Below are positions 8,518-16,150 of a DNA stretch of 64,000 bases, piece after piece. This stretch comes from Xanthobacter autotrophicus (GTDB lineage: Bacteria; Pseudomonadota; Alphaproteobacteria; Rhizobiales; Xanthobacteraceae): positions 62,001 to 126,000 of the forward strand of contig NZ_VAUP01000022.1 in NCBI RefSeq assembly GCF_005871085.1, in the 5' to 3' direction. The notes under the pieces were generated by a model, which did no database searches, was not told where the DNA came from, and saw only the letters and a list, made by a program, of their open reading frames with translations. A program made the translations under genes and the position numbers. The stretch's first letter is position 1. The number at the start of each line of letters is the position of its first letter.

Positions 8518-8539
8518 GGCCCCTCCACGTGGAGGGGCC
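8518..8539 (-). promoter_or_regulatory. Intercistronic 22-base perfect palindrome (SBP/livH gap)
   Basis: A perfect 22-base palindrome whose 11-base left arm is GGCCCCTCCAC. It lies between the SBP stop (8562) and the livH start (8493). Such hairpins between binding-protein and permease genes often stop exonucleases or partly terminate transcription, giving excess SBP. There is no T-run, so a full terminator is unlikely. Confidence 0.55.
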
Positions 8540-8561
8540 GGAGGGCGAGATGCGCTCTACG

Positions 8562-9782
8562 TCAGTTCACCGGCTTGCCGCGCCAGATGGGCACCTGCTT
8601 GGCGGCCTTGGGCGGATAGACCGTGACGGGCTCCTCGCCGCGCCACTGCACCATCACCGGGAAGGCGGACGCGTTCAGGCCATTGGCATCGAACTTGATA
8701 CAGCCGCCGGGCACGCCGCGCGCAAAGCCCGCGCAATAATCGAGGCTGGCGAGGGCGTCGCGCACCTTCTGCGGATCGGAGGACTTTGCCTTCTCCATGG
8801 CCTGTGCCACCGCATCCAGCGCCGCGGCGTGGATCAGGGCCTCATGGGTGATGAAGGCGCCGTACTTCTCCTTGTACTTGGCGGCGAGATCGGGGATCAG
8901 GTCGCCGCTGGCGGCGGCCACCGAGAGCACGCCCTCGGCATAGTCTCCGAGGCCCTTCTTGAAGTCGGGGATGATGTAGCCGGCGGCGCCGCCGATCACC
9001 GGAATGTCGATCTGCTGCTGGCGCAGGGCGCGGATGATGAGCAGGCTGTCGTTGAGATAGGACACCGGGAACGCCATCTGGGCACCCGACGCGCGCAGCT
9101 TGTTCACCAGCGGCGAGACATCCGTGATGCCGAGGGGATAGGCCTCATCCAGCACGATCTCGACGCCGGCTTTCTTGGCCGCGTCACGCAGGCCCTTGGC
9201 CTGGGCGGTGCCATAGGCGGTGTCCTCGTAGAGGATGGCGATCTTGTCGATCTTCTCTCCGGCGGCCTTGGCGATCCCGGTCGCATAGTCGAACTGCGCG
9301 GCGCCGAACACCGTGCCCTTCGGCGACACCTGGAACACATATTGGTAGCCGCGCCCGGTGATCTGGTCGGCGAAGGCGAAGGTGACGAGCGGGATGCCGG
9401 CGCGCTCCGTCACTTCCGAGGCTGCCAGCGTCGTGGAGGAGACGAAGGCGCCCACCACGGCGCTCACGCCGTTCTGCGAGATCAGGCGCTGAGTGGTGGC
9501 GGCGGCAGTGTTGGGGGTGGGCACGTCCGCGGCCACCAGCTTGATCTTGGCGCCGCCCAAAGACTTGATGCCACCGGCGGCATTGATCATCTCGGCCGCA
9601 AGCTCGGTGCCACGCTGGGCGCCGATGCCGAACTGGGCGTTGGGACCCGAAAGCGGCTGGATCACGCCCACCACCACATCATCCGCCGCATGCGCGGGCT
9701 GGAGGAAGGACGCGAACACAGCAGCACCCGCGGCGAGCATGACACCCACCGCGCGGCGCCGGTCGAGAGGTGCGGACATCAT
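8562..9782 (-). CDS. ABC transporter substrate-binding protein (LivK/AmiC-type)
   Basis: 406-residue periplasmic binding protein of peripla_BP_6 type. The signal peptide is RRRAVGVMLAAGAAVFASFLQPAHA, cleaved before ADDVVVGVIQPLSGPNAQFG. The binding fold continues with ALDAVAQAMEKAK and a C-terminal GGCIKFDANG block with Cys pairs. The start is one of two tandem ATGs at 9782/9779, after AAGGTGG; a longer upstream frame enters the regulatory gap. It is the first gene of the minus operon with livHMGF, nitrilase and the TrmB-like gene. It is clearly paralogous to the divergent SBP at 10226 (shared stretches such as TERAGIP, FADQIT and AYGTAQAKGLR). Confidence 0.92.
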   Translation of the reverse strand: MMSAPLDRRRAVGVMLAAGAAVFASFLQPAHAADDVVVGVIQPLSGPNAQFGIGAQRGTELAAEMINAAGGIKSLGGAKIKLVAADVPTPNTAAATTQRLISQNGVSAVVGAFVSSTTLAASEVTERAGIPLVTFAFADQITGRGYQYVFQVSPKGTVFGAAQFDYATGIAKAAGEKIDKIAILYEDTAYGTAQAKGLRDAAKKAGVEIVLDEAYPLGITDVSPLVNKLRASGAQMAFPVSYLNDSLLIIRALRQQQIDIPVIGGAAGYIIPDFKKGLGDYAEGVLSVAAASGDLIPDLAAKYKEKYGAFITHEALIHAAALDAVAQAMEKAKSSDPQKVRDALASLDYCAGFARGVPGGCIKFDANGLNASAFPVMVQWRGEEPVTVYPPKAAKQVPIWRGKPVN

Positions 9783-9829
9783 GGGACCACCTTCTGCTCT
9801 GGCTTTCGATGGGCTAGACGCTACGTCGT

Positions 9830-10154
9830 GTCGATATTTTCCGTCAACGACCTCAGACCCCAAAATTTGAGCACGGACCGCTCTGCTGCGAGCGATTCAT
9901 ATTAAATATTTGATACTAAACGAATTTATGTGCAAAAATTTTACGCATATCAACCTCTGAACCACAGGATATAGCGCCGATTGCAAGTGTCGAATTTTTC
10001 GACGGTAAACATCATGGCTCCTCCCGACGCAACCTCCGAAATTGCCTGAAAACCCAGACTGTCGATACCTTTCGACAGCCTACAATGAGGATAAGAATCA
10101 GTCATACTGTTGATTGTTTGGGCACTCTCGACGACATTTGCGTACCTACGTCGA
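9830..10154. promoter_or_regulatory. Divergent SBP promoter region with GTCGA palindromes
   Basis: The 443-base gap between the two SBP genes is AT-richer than its surroundings and has no gene. It carries GTCGAA-3-TTCGAC at 9989-10003 and CTGTCGA-6-TCGACAG at 10059-10078. A weaker relative GTCGATATTTTCCGTCAAC lies at 9830-9848, and TCGACG (10128-10133) faces CGTCGA (10149-10154). The related half-sites suggest one regulator acting on both divergent transcripts. The TrmB-like protein is a candidate, but this is inference. Confidence 0.5.
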
Positions 10155-10225
10155 AGATTGTTGACACGGCGCCCGCCGCACCCTCATCTTTTCGGACCTT
10201 CCAGAAAAAGAGAGGACCTTTCCGC

Positions 10226-11434
10226 ATGCAAAGGACCTGGAAAACGCTCGCCTCGGCAGCCGCCGCGACCCTTGCCGCGGCGCTGCTGCCGTCCGCAGCC
10301 GTGGCGCAGGCGCCGGTGAAGATCGGCGTGGTTCTGCCGCTCAGCGGACCCAACGCCCAGTTCGGCATCAACAGCCGCACCGGCATCGAAATGGCAGCGG
10401 ACGCCATCAATGCTGCCGGCGGCATCGCCTCCCTCGGCGGGGCCAAGATCGAGCTGGTGGTGGCGGACGTGCCCAGCCCCAACACAGCGGCGGCGGCCAC
10501 CCAGCGGCTCGTCAGCCAGGATCAGGTGGTGGGCGTGGTCGGCGCCTTCGTCTCCTCCATCACGCTGGCCGCCTCGGAGGTGACGGAGCGCGCCGGCATC
10601 CCCATGATCACCCATTCCTTCGCCGACCAGATCACCTCGCGCGGCTACAAGTACATCTTCCAGGTGTCAGCCAAGGCGACCACCTACGGCAAGGCGCAGT
10701 TCGACTATGCCATCGCGCTGGCGAAGCAGGCCGGCGCGCCATTTGAAAAGGTGGCGATCTTCTACGAGGACACCGCCTACGGCACCGCCCAGGCCAAGGG
10801 CCTGCGCGAGGCGGCGAAGGCGGCGGGCATCACGCCGGCCATCGACGAGGCCTATCCGCTGGGCATCACCGATGTGGCACCGCTCATCAACAAGCTGCGG
10901 GCGTCCAAAGCCGACATCGTGTTCCCGGTGTCCTATTTCAACGACGCGCTTCAGATCATCCGCGCCATGCGGCAGCAGAAGATCGATATTCCCACCGTGG
11001 GCGGCGCCGCCGGCTATATCATTCCCGATTTCAAGAAGGGCCTCGGCGAATATTCGGATGGGGTGTTCTCCATCGCGCCCGCGAACTACGATTTCATTCC
11101 CGAATTGAACGCTCTGTACAAGGCCAAGCACGGCACCTTCATGACCCACGAGGTCATCATGTATGGCGCCGCTCTGCATCACCTGGCCAAGGCTATCGAC
11201 GTGGCCAAATCCCGTGATCCGGAGAAGATCCGCGACGCCATCGCAGCGCTGAAGATCTGCGACACCGGCTTTGCCGCCGGCATTCCCGGTGGCTGCACCG
11301 CCTTCGACGCCACGGGGCTTTCCAGCACCGCCTATCCGGTCTTCGTGCAGTGGCGCGGCGACGATCTTGTCACCGTCTTCCCCGCCAAGGCCGCGAAGGG
11401 CCCTGCCATCTGGGCCGGCAAGACACTGAACTGA
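10226..11434 (+). CDS. ABC transporter substrate-binding protein, paralogue
   Basis: 402-residue periplasmic binding protein. The signal peptide is KTLASAAAATLAAALLPSAAVAQA, with mature start APVKIGVVLPLSGPNAQFGI. It shares the fold and many identical stretches with the SBP at 8562, so a local duplication and inversion around the promoter is likely. The ATG at 10226 follows GAGAGGACC; earlier in-frame codons lie in the operator region. The aldoxime dehydratase starts 71 bases downstream and is probably co-transcribed. Having two SBPs for one permease/ATPase set may widen the ligand range. Confidence 0.92.
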   Translation: MQRTWKTLASAAAATLAAALLPSAAVAQAPVKIGVVLPLSGPNAQFGINSRTGIEMAADAINAAGGIASLGGAKIELVVADVPSPNTAAAATQRLVSQDQVVGVVGAFVSSITLAASEVTERAGIPMITHSFADQITSRGYKYIFQVSAKATTYGKAQFDYAIALAKQAGAPFEKVAIFYEDTAYGTAQAKGLREAAKAAGITPAIDEAYPLGITDVAPLINKLRASKADIVFPVSYFNDALQIIRAMRQQKIDIPTVGGAAGYIIPDFKKGLGEYSDGVFSIAPANYDFIPELNALYKAKHGTFMTHEVIMYGAALHHLAKAIDVAKSRDPEKIRDAIAALKICDTGFAAGIPGGCTAFDATGLSSTAYPVFVQWRGDDLVTVFPAKAAKGPAIWAGKTLN

Positions 11435-11505
11435 AGTCCATAATCACTGATGGAGGCGTCACGTCGGTTCGTCCCGGCGCGACGTTCCGCCACGAGGAAA
11501 CGCCC

Positions 11506-12549
11506 ATGGTCTTCCACGTCGAATATCCGCGCATCCTTCCCGAGCGCCGGCCGCCGGGCCATGAACCCGCCGCTCCGCGCTTCTCCCTACGCTGGGAGCA
11601 GCCGGTGGGGCTCTTGGTCTGCGCCTATTTCGGCCTGCAGGGACAGAATCTGGCCTGGGACGAGCAGAAGGCCTTCTTCGACCGCCTGGAAGCCTCCTTC
11701 GGCACGGACGGGCCGGTCGCCCACGAACTCATGCGCGCGAGCGACGAGACCGGCGCGGTGAACGCCATCCTCGTCGCCTACTGGCTCAATGCCACCACCC
11801 ATGCTCGCTGGGAGCGCGCTGCGCCCTTCATGGCGTGGTTTCGCGACCCCGCACGTCTCGAAGGCCCGCGCGGAGTATGGCGGGAGACCATGCACGTGCC
11901 CTATGACCGGCACGAGACCATCTATTCCACGCCCAGCTACGCCATCGGCTTGGCCCGCACGCCCGGTGCGACGCGCGCATCCATCACCACCAACGGCTAT
12001 TTCGGTGCCATGCGCGACCGCATGCCCGTCTCCGCCATCGACACGCTGGAAAGCCCGCTCGGCGCCATGCCGCCCCGGCGCACGCCTGTCTCCCTCGGCC
12101 GGCGGCTAAAGGCGACGTTTCCGCTCAACCTGATCTCGATCCGGTCCGGCCAGTATTGGGAGGGGGCGGGTAACGAGCAGACCACCGACTATATCGACCA
12201 TCTCCAGCCCAAACTCATGCGCGGCATGGCTCACCTCGCCTCCCATCCGGAGGAGACTGGCACGCTGACACTGCGCATCATGACAAATCTGGATGCCGAG
12301 GGCAGGCCCCGCGCCGAAACCTCAGTGCATGGCTATTTTCTCTCAATGGCGCATCTGGAAGAGTGGTCGCGCAGCCACGAGACCCATCTCGACATCTACC
12401 GGCACGCCATCGCCATGAACCGGCTCTACAAGGAGAAGCGCGAGGTGTTCACTTGGCACGAAGTGTTCGCGTTGCTGCCGGGCGCCCATGCTGAATATGC
12501 CAATTGCCACGGCGGCACCGGCCTGCTGCCGTATTTCGCCGACGCCTGA
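11506..12549 (+). CDS. Haem aldoxime dehydratase (phenylacetaldoxime dehydratase family)
   Basis: 347 residues, close to the roughly 350 of OxdA/OxdB. The family dehydrates R-CH=NOH to R-CN at a ferrous haem. Features seen: RWEQPVGLLVCAYFGLQGQ near residues 29-47, the Ser block IRSGQYW with Ser214, and GYFLSMAHLEEWSRSHETH (276-294) holding His291/His294, one of which should be the proximal haem ligand. WHEV (His318) and GAHAEYANCHGGTGLLPYF close the chain. Exact residue equivalences to OxdA are inferred without alignment. The ATG at 11506 follows CGAGGAAA. The nitrilase of the divergent operon completes an aldoxime to nitrile to acid route. No haem-insertion partner is visible. Confidence 0.88.
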   Translation: MVFHVEYPRILPERRPPGHEPAAPRFSLRWEQPVGLLVCAYFGLQGQNLAWDEQKAFFDRLEASFGTDGPVAHELMRASDETGAVNAILVAYWLNATTHARWERAAPFMAWFRDPARLEGPRGVWRETMHVPYDRHETIYSTPSYAIGLARTPGATRASITTNGYFGAMRDRMPVSAIDTLESPLGAMPPRRTPVSLGRRLKATFPLNLISIRSGQYWEGAGNEQTTDYIDHLQPKLMRGMAHLASHPEETGTLTLRIMTNLDAEGRPRAETSVHGYFLSMAHLEEWSRSHETHLDIYRHAIAMNRLYKEKREVFTWHEVFALLPGAHAEYANCHGGTGLLPYFADA

Positions 12550-12550
12550 G

Positions 12551-12567
12551 GCCCGCGCGGGGCGGGC
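12551..12567 (+). terminator. GC hairpin after aldoxime dehydratase
   Basis: GCCCGC (12551-12556) and GCGGGC (12562-12567) form a six-pair stem with a five-base loop directly after the stop. No good T-run follows, so termination efficiency is uncertain. The rest of the gap up to 12785 shows nothing else recognisable. Confidence 0.4.
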
Positions 12568-12785
12568 AGCAGGTCTTTCGGCAGGCCATTTGGGCAGGAT
12601 GTATTGAGAAGTACTCGTCCGGGGCATGATCGCCATGCGGGCCGGGCCGGTGATTGGACACGTTCCGTCAGGCAATCAACGGTCGCGACTTCACCGTGGC
12701 GAAGCGCAGTATGGTAAAGGGCACAGCCCTGTCAGATCACAGGAAACCAGTTCGGGGCCGGGCAGAACCGGACTCCGGGCTCGCC

Positions 12786-13034
12786 TCAGACCGCCTTGGC
12801 CGGCGCCTTGGCGCGACGCTTGCGGACGGGAGCGATTACCACGAGGGCTTCGGCTTCCGCTTCACGGGCTTCGCGCAGCGCGCGCAGCCGCGCGGTATTG
12901 GCACGAATCGCCTCGAAATCGGAATTGTAACGGTCCATGGCCTGGGCGATCGAGTTTTCGAGCTGCCGGCGACGGTCCGAACTGGAAATGCGCTCATGAA
13001 GCGCGGGAGAAGATGTATCCATAGACGACACCAT
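12786..13034 (-). CDS. Small conserved-type hypothetical protein, helical
   Basis: 82 residues from Met at 13034 (MVSSMDTSS); starts at 13022 (ATG) or 13070 (TTG) are also possible. The middle (RRRQLENSIAQAMDRYNSDFEAIRANTARLRALREAREAEAEAL) is strongly helical and charged, perhaps a short coiled coil. The C-terminus is a basic tail (RKRRAKAPAKAV) that could bind nucleic acid. I do not recognise a named family. The amino-acid pattern looks coding, and no better frame overlaps. Confidence 0.5.
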   Translation of the reverse strand: MVSSMDTSSPALHERISSSDRRRQLENSIAQAMDRYNSDFEAIRANTARLRALREAREAEAEALVVIAPVRKRRAKAPAKAV

Positions 13035-13113
13035 ATACCATGTCGGCTCTGAGCGGTAGAAATTAATCAATGATCGTAGTTGTGCGCCGGCTCTTCTTTC
13101 GGTGGGCCGGCTC

Positions 13114-13341
13114 TTATCGCGCTCTCATGTCGGCGACGAACATGAACGTACGTCGCCAATACGGCCCGACGGCCTGAAACGACACGTCGACAAACGCGAC
13201 CAATCGTTCCCGCCTGGCCCGGATGGAATGCTCCTGCCGCGCCTCGTCGCGGGTGACGAGCAGCGTCTTGCCCGCTGCCGGCTCATCCCTCGATCGTATC
13301 GGCGAAGGCACGGGCGAACCGCACCGCAAGGGCACGCGCAT
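13114..13341 (-). CDS. Doubtful small ORF
   Basis: A 75-codon frame without a clear ribosome site, overlapping the preceding gene by 59 bases if the first Met is used. The C-terminal half (VAFVDVSFQAVGPYWRRTFMFVADM) looks protein-like, but the N-terminal half reads like an out-of-frame shadow of the upstream gene. A later non-ATG start would remove the overlap. Listed only as possible. Confidence 0.22.
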   Translation of the reverse strand: MRVPLRCGSPVPSPIRSRDEPAAGKTLLVTRDEARQEHSIRARRERLVAFVDVSFQAVGPYWRRTFMFVADMRAR

Positions 13342-13504
13342 CCGCCTGGAGCTCGTCGTTGCTTTTGGGAGCGCCAGCAGCGTTGCGCACGGGGATTTCT
13401 AGGGTCAGCGACCCGCCGCCCGTATCCTGCTCGCGCCAGACCATTCGGGCTAGGACATGATGGGCGTCAAGCGCCTGAAAAATGATGCTGAGGCCTTTGT
13501 TCAT
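13283..13504 (-). CDS. Small hypothetical protein
   Basis: 73 residues starting MNKGLSIIFQALDAHHVLARMVW and ending ARALAVRFARAFADTIEG. The ATG at 13504 has an excellent GGAGGT five bases upstream. No transmembrane segment or known motif is seen; the pattern suggests a small alpha/beta protein. It belongs to a run of small minus-strand genes (12.8-14.4 kb) of the kind conserved across rhizobia without assigned function. Confidence 0.6.
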   Translation of the reverse strand: MNKGLSIIFQALDAHHVLARMVWREQDTGGGSLTLEIPVRNAAGAPKSNDELQADARALAVRFARAFADTIEG

Positions 13505-13645
13505 ATGGACCTCCGTGTCGTGGGGCCGAGGCGCACAATGCGCACTGTCGAATGCCGTCTGGCGACAGGTCCCCGAGGCAGGTCCAGATATCGTCGGCCT
13601 TAAGAGCTCTTCTGATCAGGGCTGCTCACACCGCTCGACGAGGCG

Positions 13646-13909
13646 CTAGAAATCGGATGTGGAGAGACGATTGAAATTCTGCTTCCGCCGCGCATAAATT
13701 CCACTGGCGACGCTTTCGATCCGCGAGCGGTTCACGTCGAAGACCTGGAGCGATGCCTCTTCGTCCTGCCCCGCCCGGGGGTTGAACCGCTGCAATACGT
13801 CCGCATCCACGTGGAACGATATCTCGAACGTCGAATCGTATCCCCAGAATGTCACGCAGCGCCTGGACGCGTTATAGCTGCGACTGGTGTTGGGAAACTG
13901 GAGTGACAT
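13646..13909 (-). CDS. DUF1488 family protein
   Basis: 87 residues. The pattern fits DUF1488: an N-terminal FPNTSRSYNASRRCVTFWGYDSTFEISFHVDADVL, then FDVNRSRIESVASGIYARRKQNFNRLSTSDF at the end. The family is small and common in alphaproteobacteria, with no established function. The ATG at 13909 follows AAGGGG. It overlaps the end of the gene at 13872 by 38 bases in another frame, so the two are probably translationally coupled. Confidence 0.78.
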   Translation of the reverse strand: MSLQFPNTSRSYNASRRCVTFWGYDSTFEISFHVDADVLQRFNPRAGQDEEASLQVFDVNRSRIESVASGIYARRKQNFNRLSTSDF

Positions 13910-14237
13910 TGGGATTCCCCTTGATAGGCGTGGCCGAGGCGACCGCGACCGAAGGGGGACCCTCGCGGCTCTCCACCGACTGTTGCCGATCCTTCAGCAG
14001 GGCGGCCTCCAGGTCGGCGGCGTCAATGGCGAGGCTCTCGCTCCGCCCCTGCGGCGCCGTTACGGCCGGCGTGTGCAGCATGGTCGCCACGCGCCGGTAG
14101 GCGATGAAGGAGAGGCCGAGGATCTGCTCCTCGTCCACTACCACGCGATAGGTTCCGGGCGGTAGCGTGCCTTCGGTCCCGCTGATCCGGAAGGGGTGCT
14201 CGAACGTGACCATGGTTTCATGGGTGCGAACGTTCAT
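13872..14237 (-). CDS. Conserved hypothetical protein
   Basis: 121 residues. The first 60 (VTFEHPFRISGTEGTLPPGTYRVVVDEEQILGLSFIAYRRVATMLHTPA) look like a compact beta-rich domain seen in rhizobial hypothetical proteins. The rest is low-complexity and probably disordered. The ATG at 14237 follows GAGGTG. It is the second gene of a short minus-strand series: the 42-residue gene upstream and the DUF1488 gene overlapping downstream. Confidence 0.68.
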   Translation of the reverse strand: MNVRTHETMVTFEHPFRISGTEGTLPPGTYRVVVDEEQILGLSFIAYRRVATMLHTPAVTAPQGRSESLAIDAADLEAALLKDRQQSVESREGPPSVAVASATPIKGNPNVTPVSQHQSQL

Positions 14238-14246
14238 GATGACACC

Positions 14247-14375
14247 TCAGCTCTTCTTCTTCGGAGGCCCGATTGATACGGGCGTACCCTTGATGAACGA
14301 GGCCGGCGCCACGGGTTCTTTTTGCTTCTTAGGCTTCTTTGTTTCGCGGTTTCCGCGCAATTGTCCCTTGGCCAT
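14247..14375 (-). CDS. 42-residue basic protein
   Basis: A very small gene found by reading the strand directly. The ATG at 14375 has AGGAG seven bases upstream, and the stop is at 14247-14249. The product begins MAKGQLRGNRETKKPKKQKE and ends IGPPKKKS. It is Lys-rich and probably disordered. Short proteins with this MAKGQ-start and Lys/Pro-rich body are widespread in alphaproteobacteria without a known role. It ends nine bases before the start of the next gene (14237), so it is likely first in that operon. Confidence 0.7.
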   Translation of the reverse strand: MAKGQLRGNRETKKPKKQKEPVAPASFIKGTPVSIGPPKKKS

Positions 14376-14592
14376 TGCCGTCTCCTGCGCCTGGCTGTGC
14401 GTCGCATGTGCTGACGGTGCCGGCGACCTTTGGGTTACTCGGCGTCTGGTATTTCGGCGTCTGCGGCACGCGGGCTGAAGAGCACGCGGGGTGCAAGGCG
14501 CCGGGCGCCTTGCAGGGGATTGTTCTGCGCATCTTTCACGCGAGCTGCCGGCATGAGCCAGATCAGCCCCATGACATGCGGAGGCCGGCGAT

Positions 14593-14623
14593 GCCCGAAT
14601 AGTCGGGCCCTCCGGCCTGGAGG
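14593..14623 (-). terminator. Tandem hairpins downstream of the cold-shock gene
   Basis: Read on the minus strand after the csp stop (14625), CCTCC-5-GGAGG (14609-14623) is followed at once by GCCCGA-4-TCGGGC (14593-14608). These two GC stems could end the csp transcript. There is no long T-run. Confidence 0.5.
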
Positions 14624-14624
14624 A

Positions 14625-14837
14625 TCAGCTCAGATCCTTGAGCTGATCAGCCGACAGCTTGCCGCTCTTGCGATCGGTGACGAGTTCGAACGCCACCTTC
14701 TGACCCTCGCGCAGATCGGACATACCTGCGCGCTCAACCGCGCTGATATGCACGAAGGCATCGCTGCCGCCGGAATCGGGGGTGATGAAGCCAAAGCCCT
14801 TCTGGGCGTTGAACCACTTAACGGTTCCCTCAGCCAT
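14625..14837 (-). CDS. cspA: Cold-shock domain protein (CspA family)
   Basis: 70-residue single-domain OB-fold RNA chaperone, starting [21 protein letters not shown]1 (KGFGFI) and RNP2 (DAFVHIS) are intact. It binds single-stranded RNA and melts secondary structure. The ATG at 14837 was chosen because AAAGGG lies before it and the family always starts this way; an extension to 14900 reads unlike the family. The 390 bases upstream contain no gene, which leaves room for a long regulated leader as in other csp genes. Confidence 0.95.
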   Translation of the reverse strand: MAEGTVKWFNAQKGFGFITPDSGGSDAFVHISAVERAGMSDLREGQKVAFELVTDRKSGKLSADQLKDLS

Positions 14838-15009
14838 GGGAAACCCTTTCAAATTTTGAGATGTTGCTTGCCGAGCCTTGCCCGGCCGTCGAAATCGCAT
14901 TTTCTGGCGAGAGATATTGGTTTAGCGCAGAAATCAATCCCGCCTATAGCCAAGTTTTCCGGCTTTCCATCGACACGTTACCTATGCTCCCAAATGGCAT
15001 GAATGGCAA

Positions 15010-15035
15010 TGGAATTTTCCATATGGCCAATTCCA
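15010..15035. promoter_or_regulatory. Inverted repeat in the cspA/transglutaminase gap
   Basis: TGGAATT (15010-15016) and AATTCCA (15029-15035) flank TTCCATATGGCC. The 392-base gap (14838-15229) between the divergent cold-shock and transglutaminase-like genes has no other convincing signal. It may be an operator or part of the csp promoter region. Confidence 0.35.
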
Positions 15036-15229
15036 CATATGTCGGTAGGCCAAGTCCCGCCGAAGACGCGCGATGTCCCGATACCGGCGCTCGCGGCAAC
15101 GCCGCGCTATGGTCACCGATGCTGCACGCGTGCGACGCTCCGGGCTCCGTCCGAGGGCCGGCCTGGGGTGGCACCGGGAAGCCTTGATATGGCGGCGCGG
15201 TCATGCGCTCATAAGGTGGCCCAGCCGCA

Positions 15230-16102
15230 GTGGAGCGCCCATTGAGCCTTCTCCAGATCCGCCACACCACCACCTATCGCTTTCACCGACCGGTCGTCTT
15301 CGGCCCCCATCGCCTGATGCTCCGCCCCCGTGAAAGCCGGGACCTGCGCGTGATCTCCAACACCATCACCCTTGCGCCGCAAGCGAGCCTGAGCTGGGCG
15401 CACGACGTCTCCGGCAACGCAGTTGCCACCGCGGCGTTTCAGGCCGGCGGCGATCTAATGGTGGTGGAAAGCCTGACCCAGATCCAGCTGGACGCGGTGG
15501 CATGGCCGGTGTTCGACATCGCCGGCTCCGCCCAATCCTTCCCCTTCCGCTATTCCGACGACGAGTGGAAAGACCTCGGCGCGCTCGGCACGCCGCAATA
15601 TCCAGACCCGGAGAAGCGCCTGAGCACATGGGCCCAGGGCTTCGTGTGCGCCATGCCCACCGACACGCTGTCCCTGCTCAAGGACCTGAGCATGGGCGTC
15701 TCCCAGGCCATCAGCTACCAGAGCCGCGACGCGGAGGGCACGCAGGCCCCGGTGCAGACCCTGCAACGCGGCTGGGGATCGTGCCGCGATTTCGCGGTGC
15801 TGTTCGTGGAGGCGGCCCGCAGCCTGGGCTTTGGCGCCCGCATCGTGTCCGGCTATCTCCACAATCCCGACCAGAGCCAGACGGGTTCGGCAGGCGCGGG
15901 GTCAACCCACGCCTGGGGCGAGGTATTTGTTCCGGGGGCGGGCTGGATACCGTTCGATCCCACCAATCGCAGCATGGGCGGCTCGAATCTCATTCCCGTC
16001 GCTGTGGTCCGCGACATCCACCAGGCCATTCCCGTCGCCGGCAGCTTCGTCGGCGATACCCTTGCCTTCCGGGACATGAGCGTGGACGTCCGCGTGTGGT
16101 GA
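15230..16102 (+). CDS. Transglutaminase-like cysteine peptidase family protein
   Basis: 290 residues. The N-terminal beta domain (1-120, IRHTTTYRFHRPVVFGPHRLMLRPRES) is the bacterial transglutaminase-like N-region. The catalytic core shows Cys in RGWGSCRDFAVLF, His in STHAWGEVFVPGAGW and Asp in PFDPTN, a complete triad. Such proteins are cytoplasmic peptidases or amide-acting enzymes of largely unknown substrate. The first codon is GTG at 15230; no ATG fits, and a TTG at 15242 is an alternative. A second member of the superfamily with different architecture lies at 23581. Confidence 0.85.
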   Translation: MERPLSLLQIRHTTTYRFHRPVVFGPHRLMLRPRESRDLRVISNTITLAPQASLSWAHDVSGNAVATAAFQAGGDLMVVESLTQIQLDAVAWPVFDIAGSAQSFPFRYSDDEWKDLGALGTPQYPDPEKRLSTWAQGFVCAMPTDTLSLLKDLSMGVSQAISYQSRDAEGTQAPVQTLQRGWGSCRDFAVLFVEAARSLGFGARIVSGYLHNPDQSQTGSAGAGSTHAWGEVFVPGAGWIPFDPTNRSMGGSNLIPVAVVRDIHQAIPVAGSFVGDTLAFRDMSVDVRVW

Positions 16103-16150
16103 GGCGGGGCGGCCCATCGTCTCACAGATTTCCTATAACCGGGCGTGCAC

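Noticed and set aside
8496-9905. Plus-strand frame of 469 codons
   Set aside because: Antisense to the SBP gene, composition typical of a shadow frame.
13102-13485. 127-codon plus-strand frame
   Set aside because: Antisense to a small gene with a strong ribosome site; Arg/Pro-rich shadow composition.
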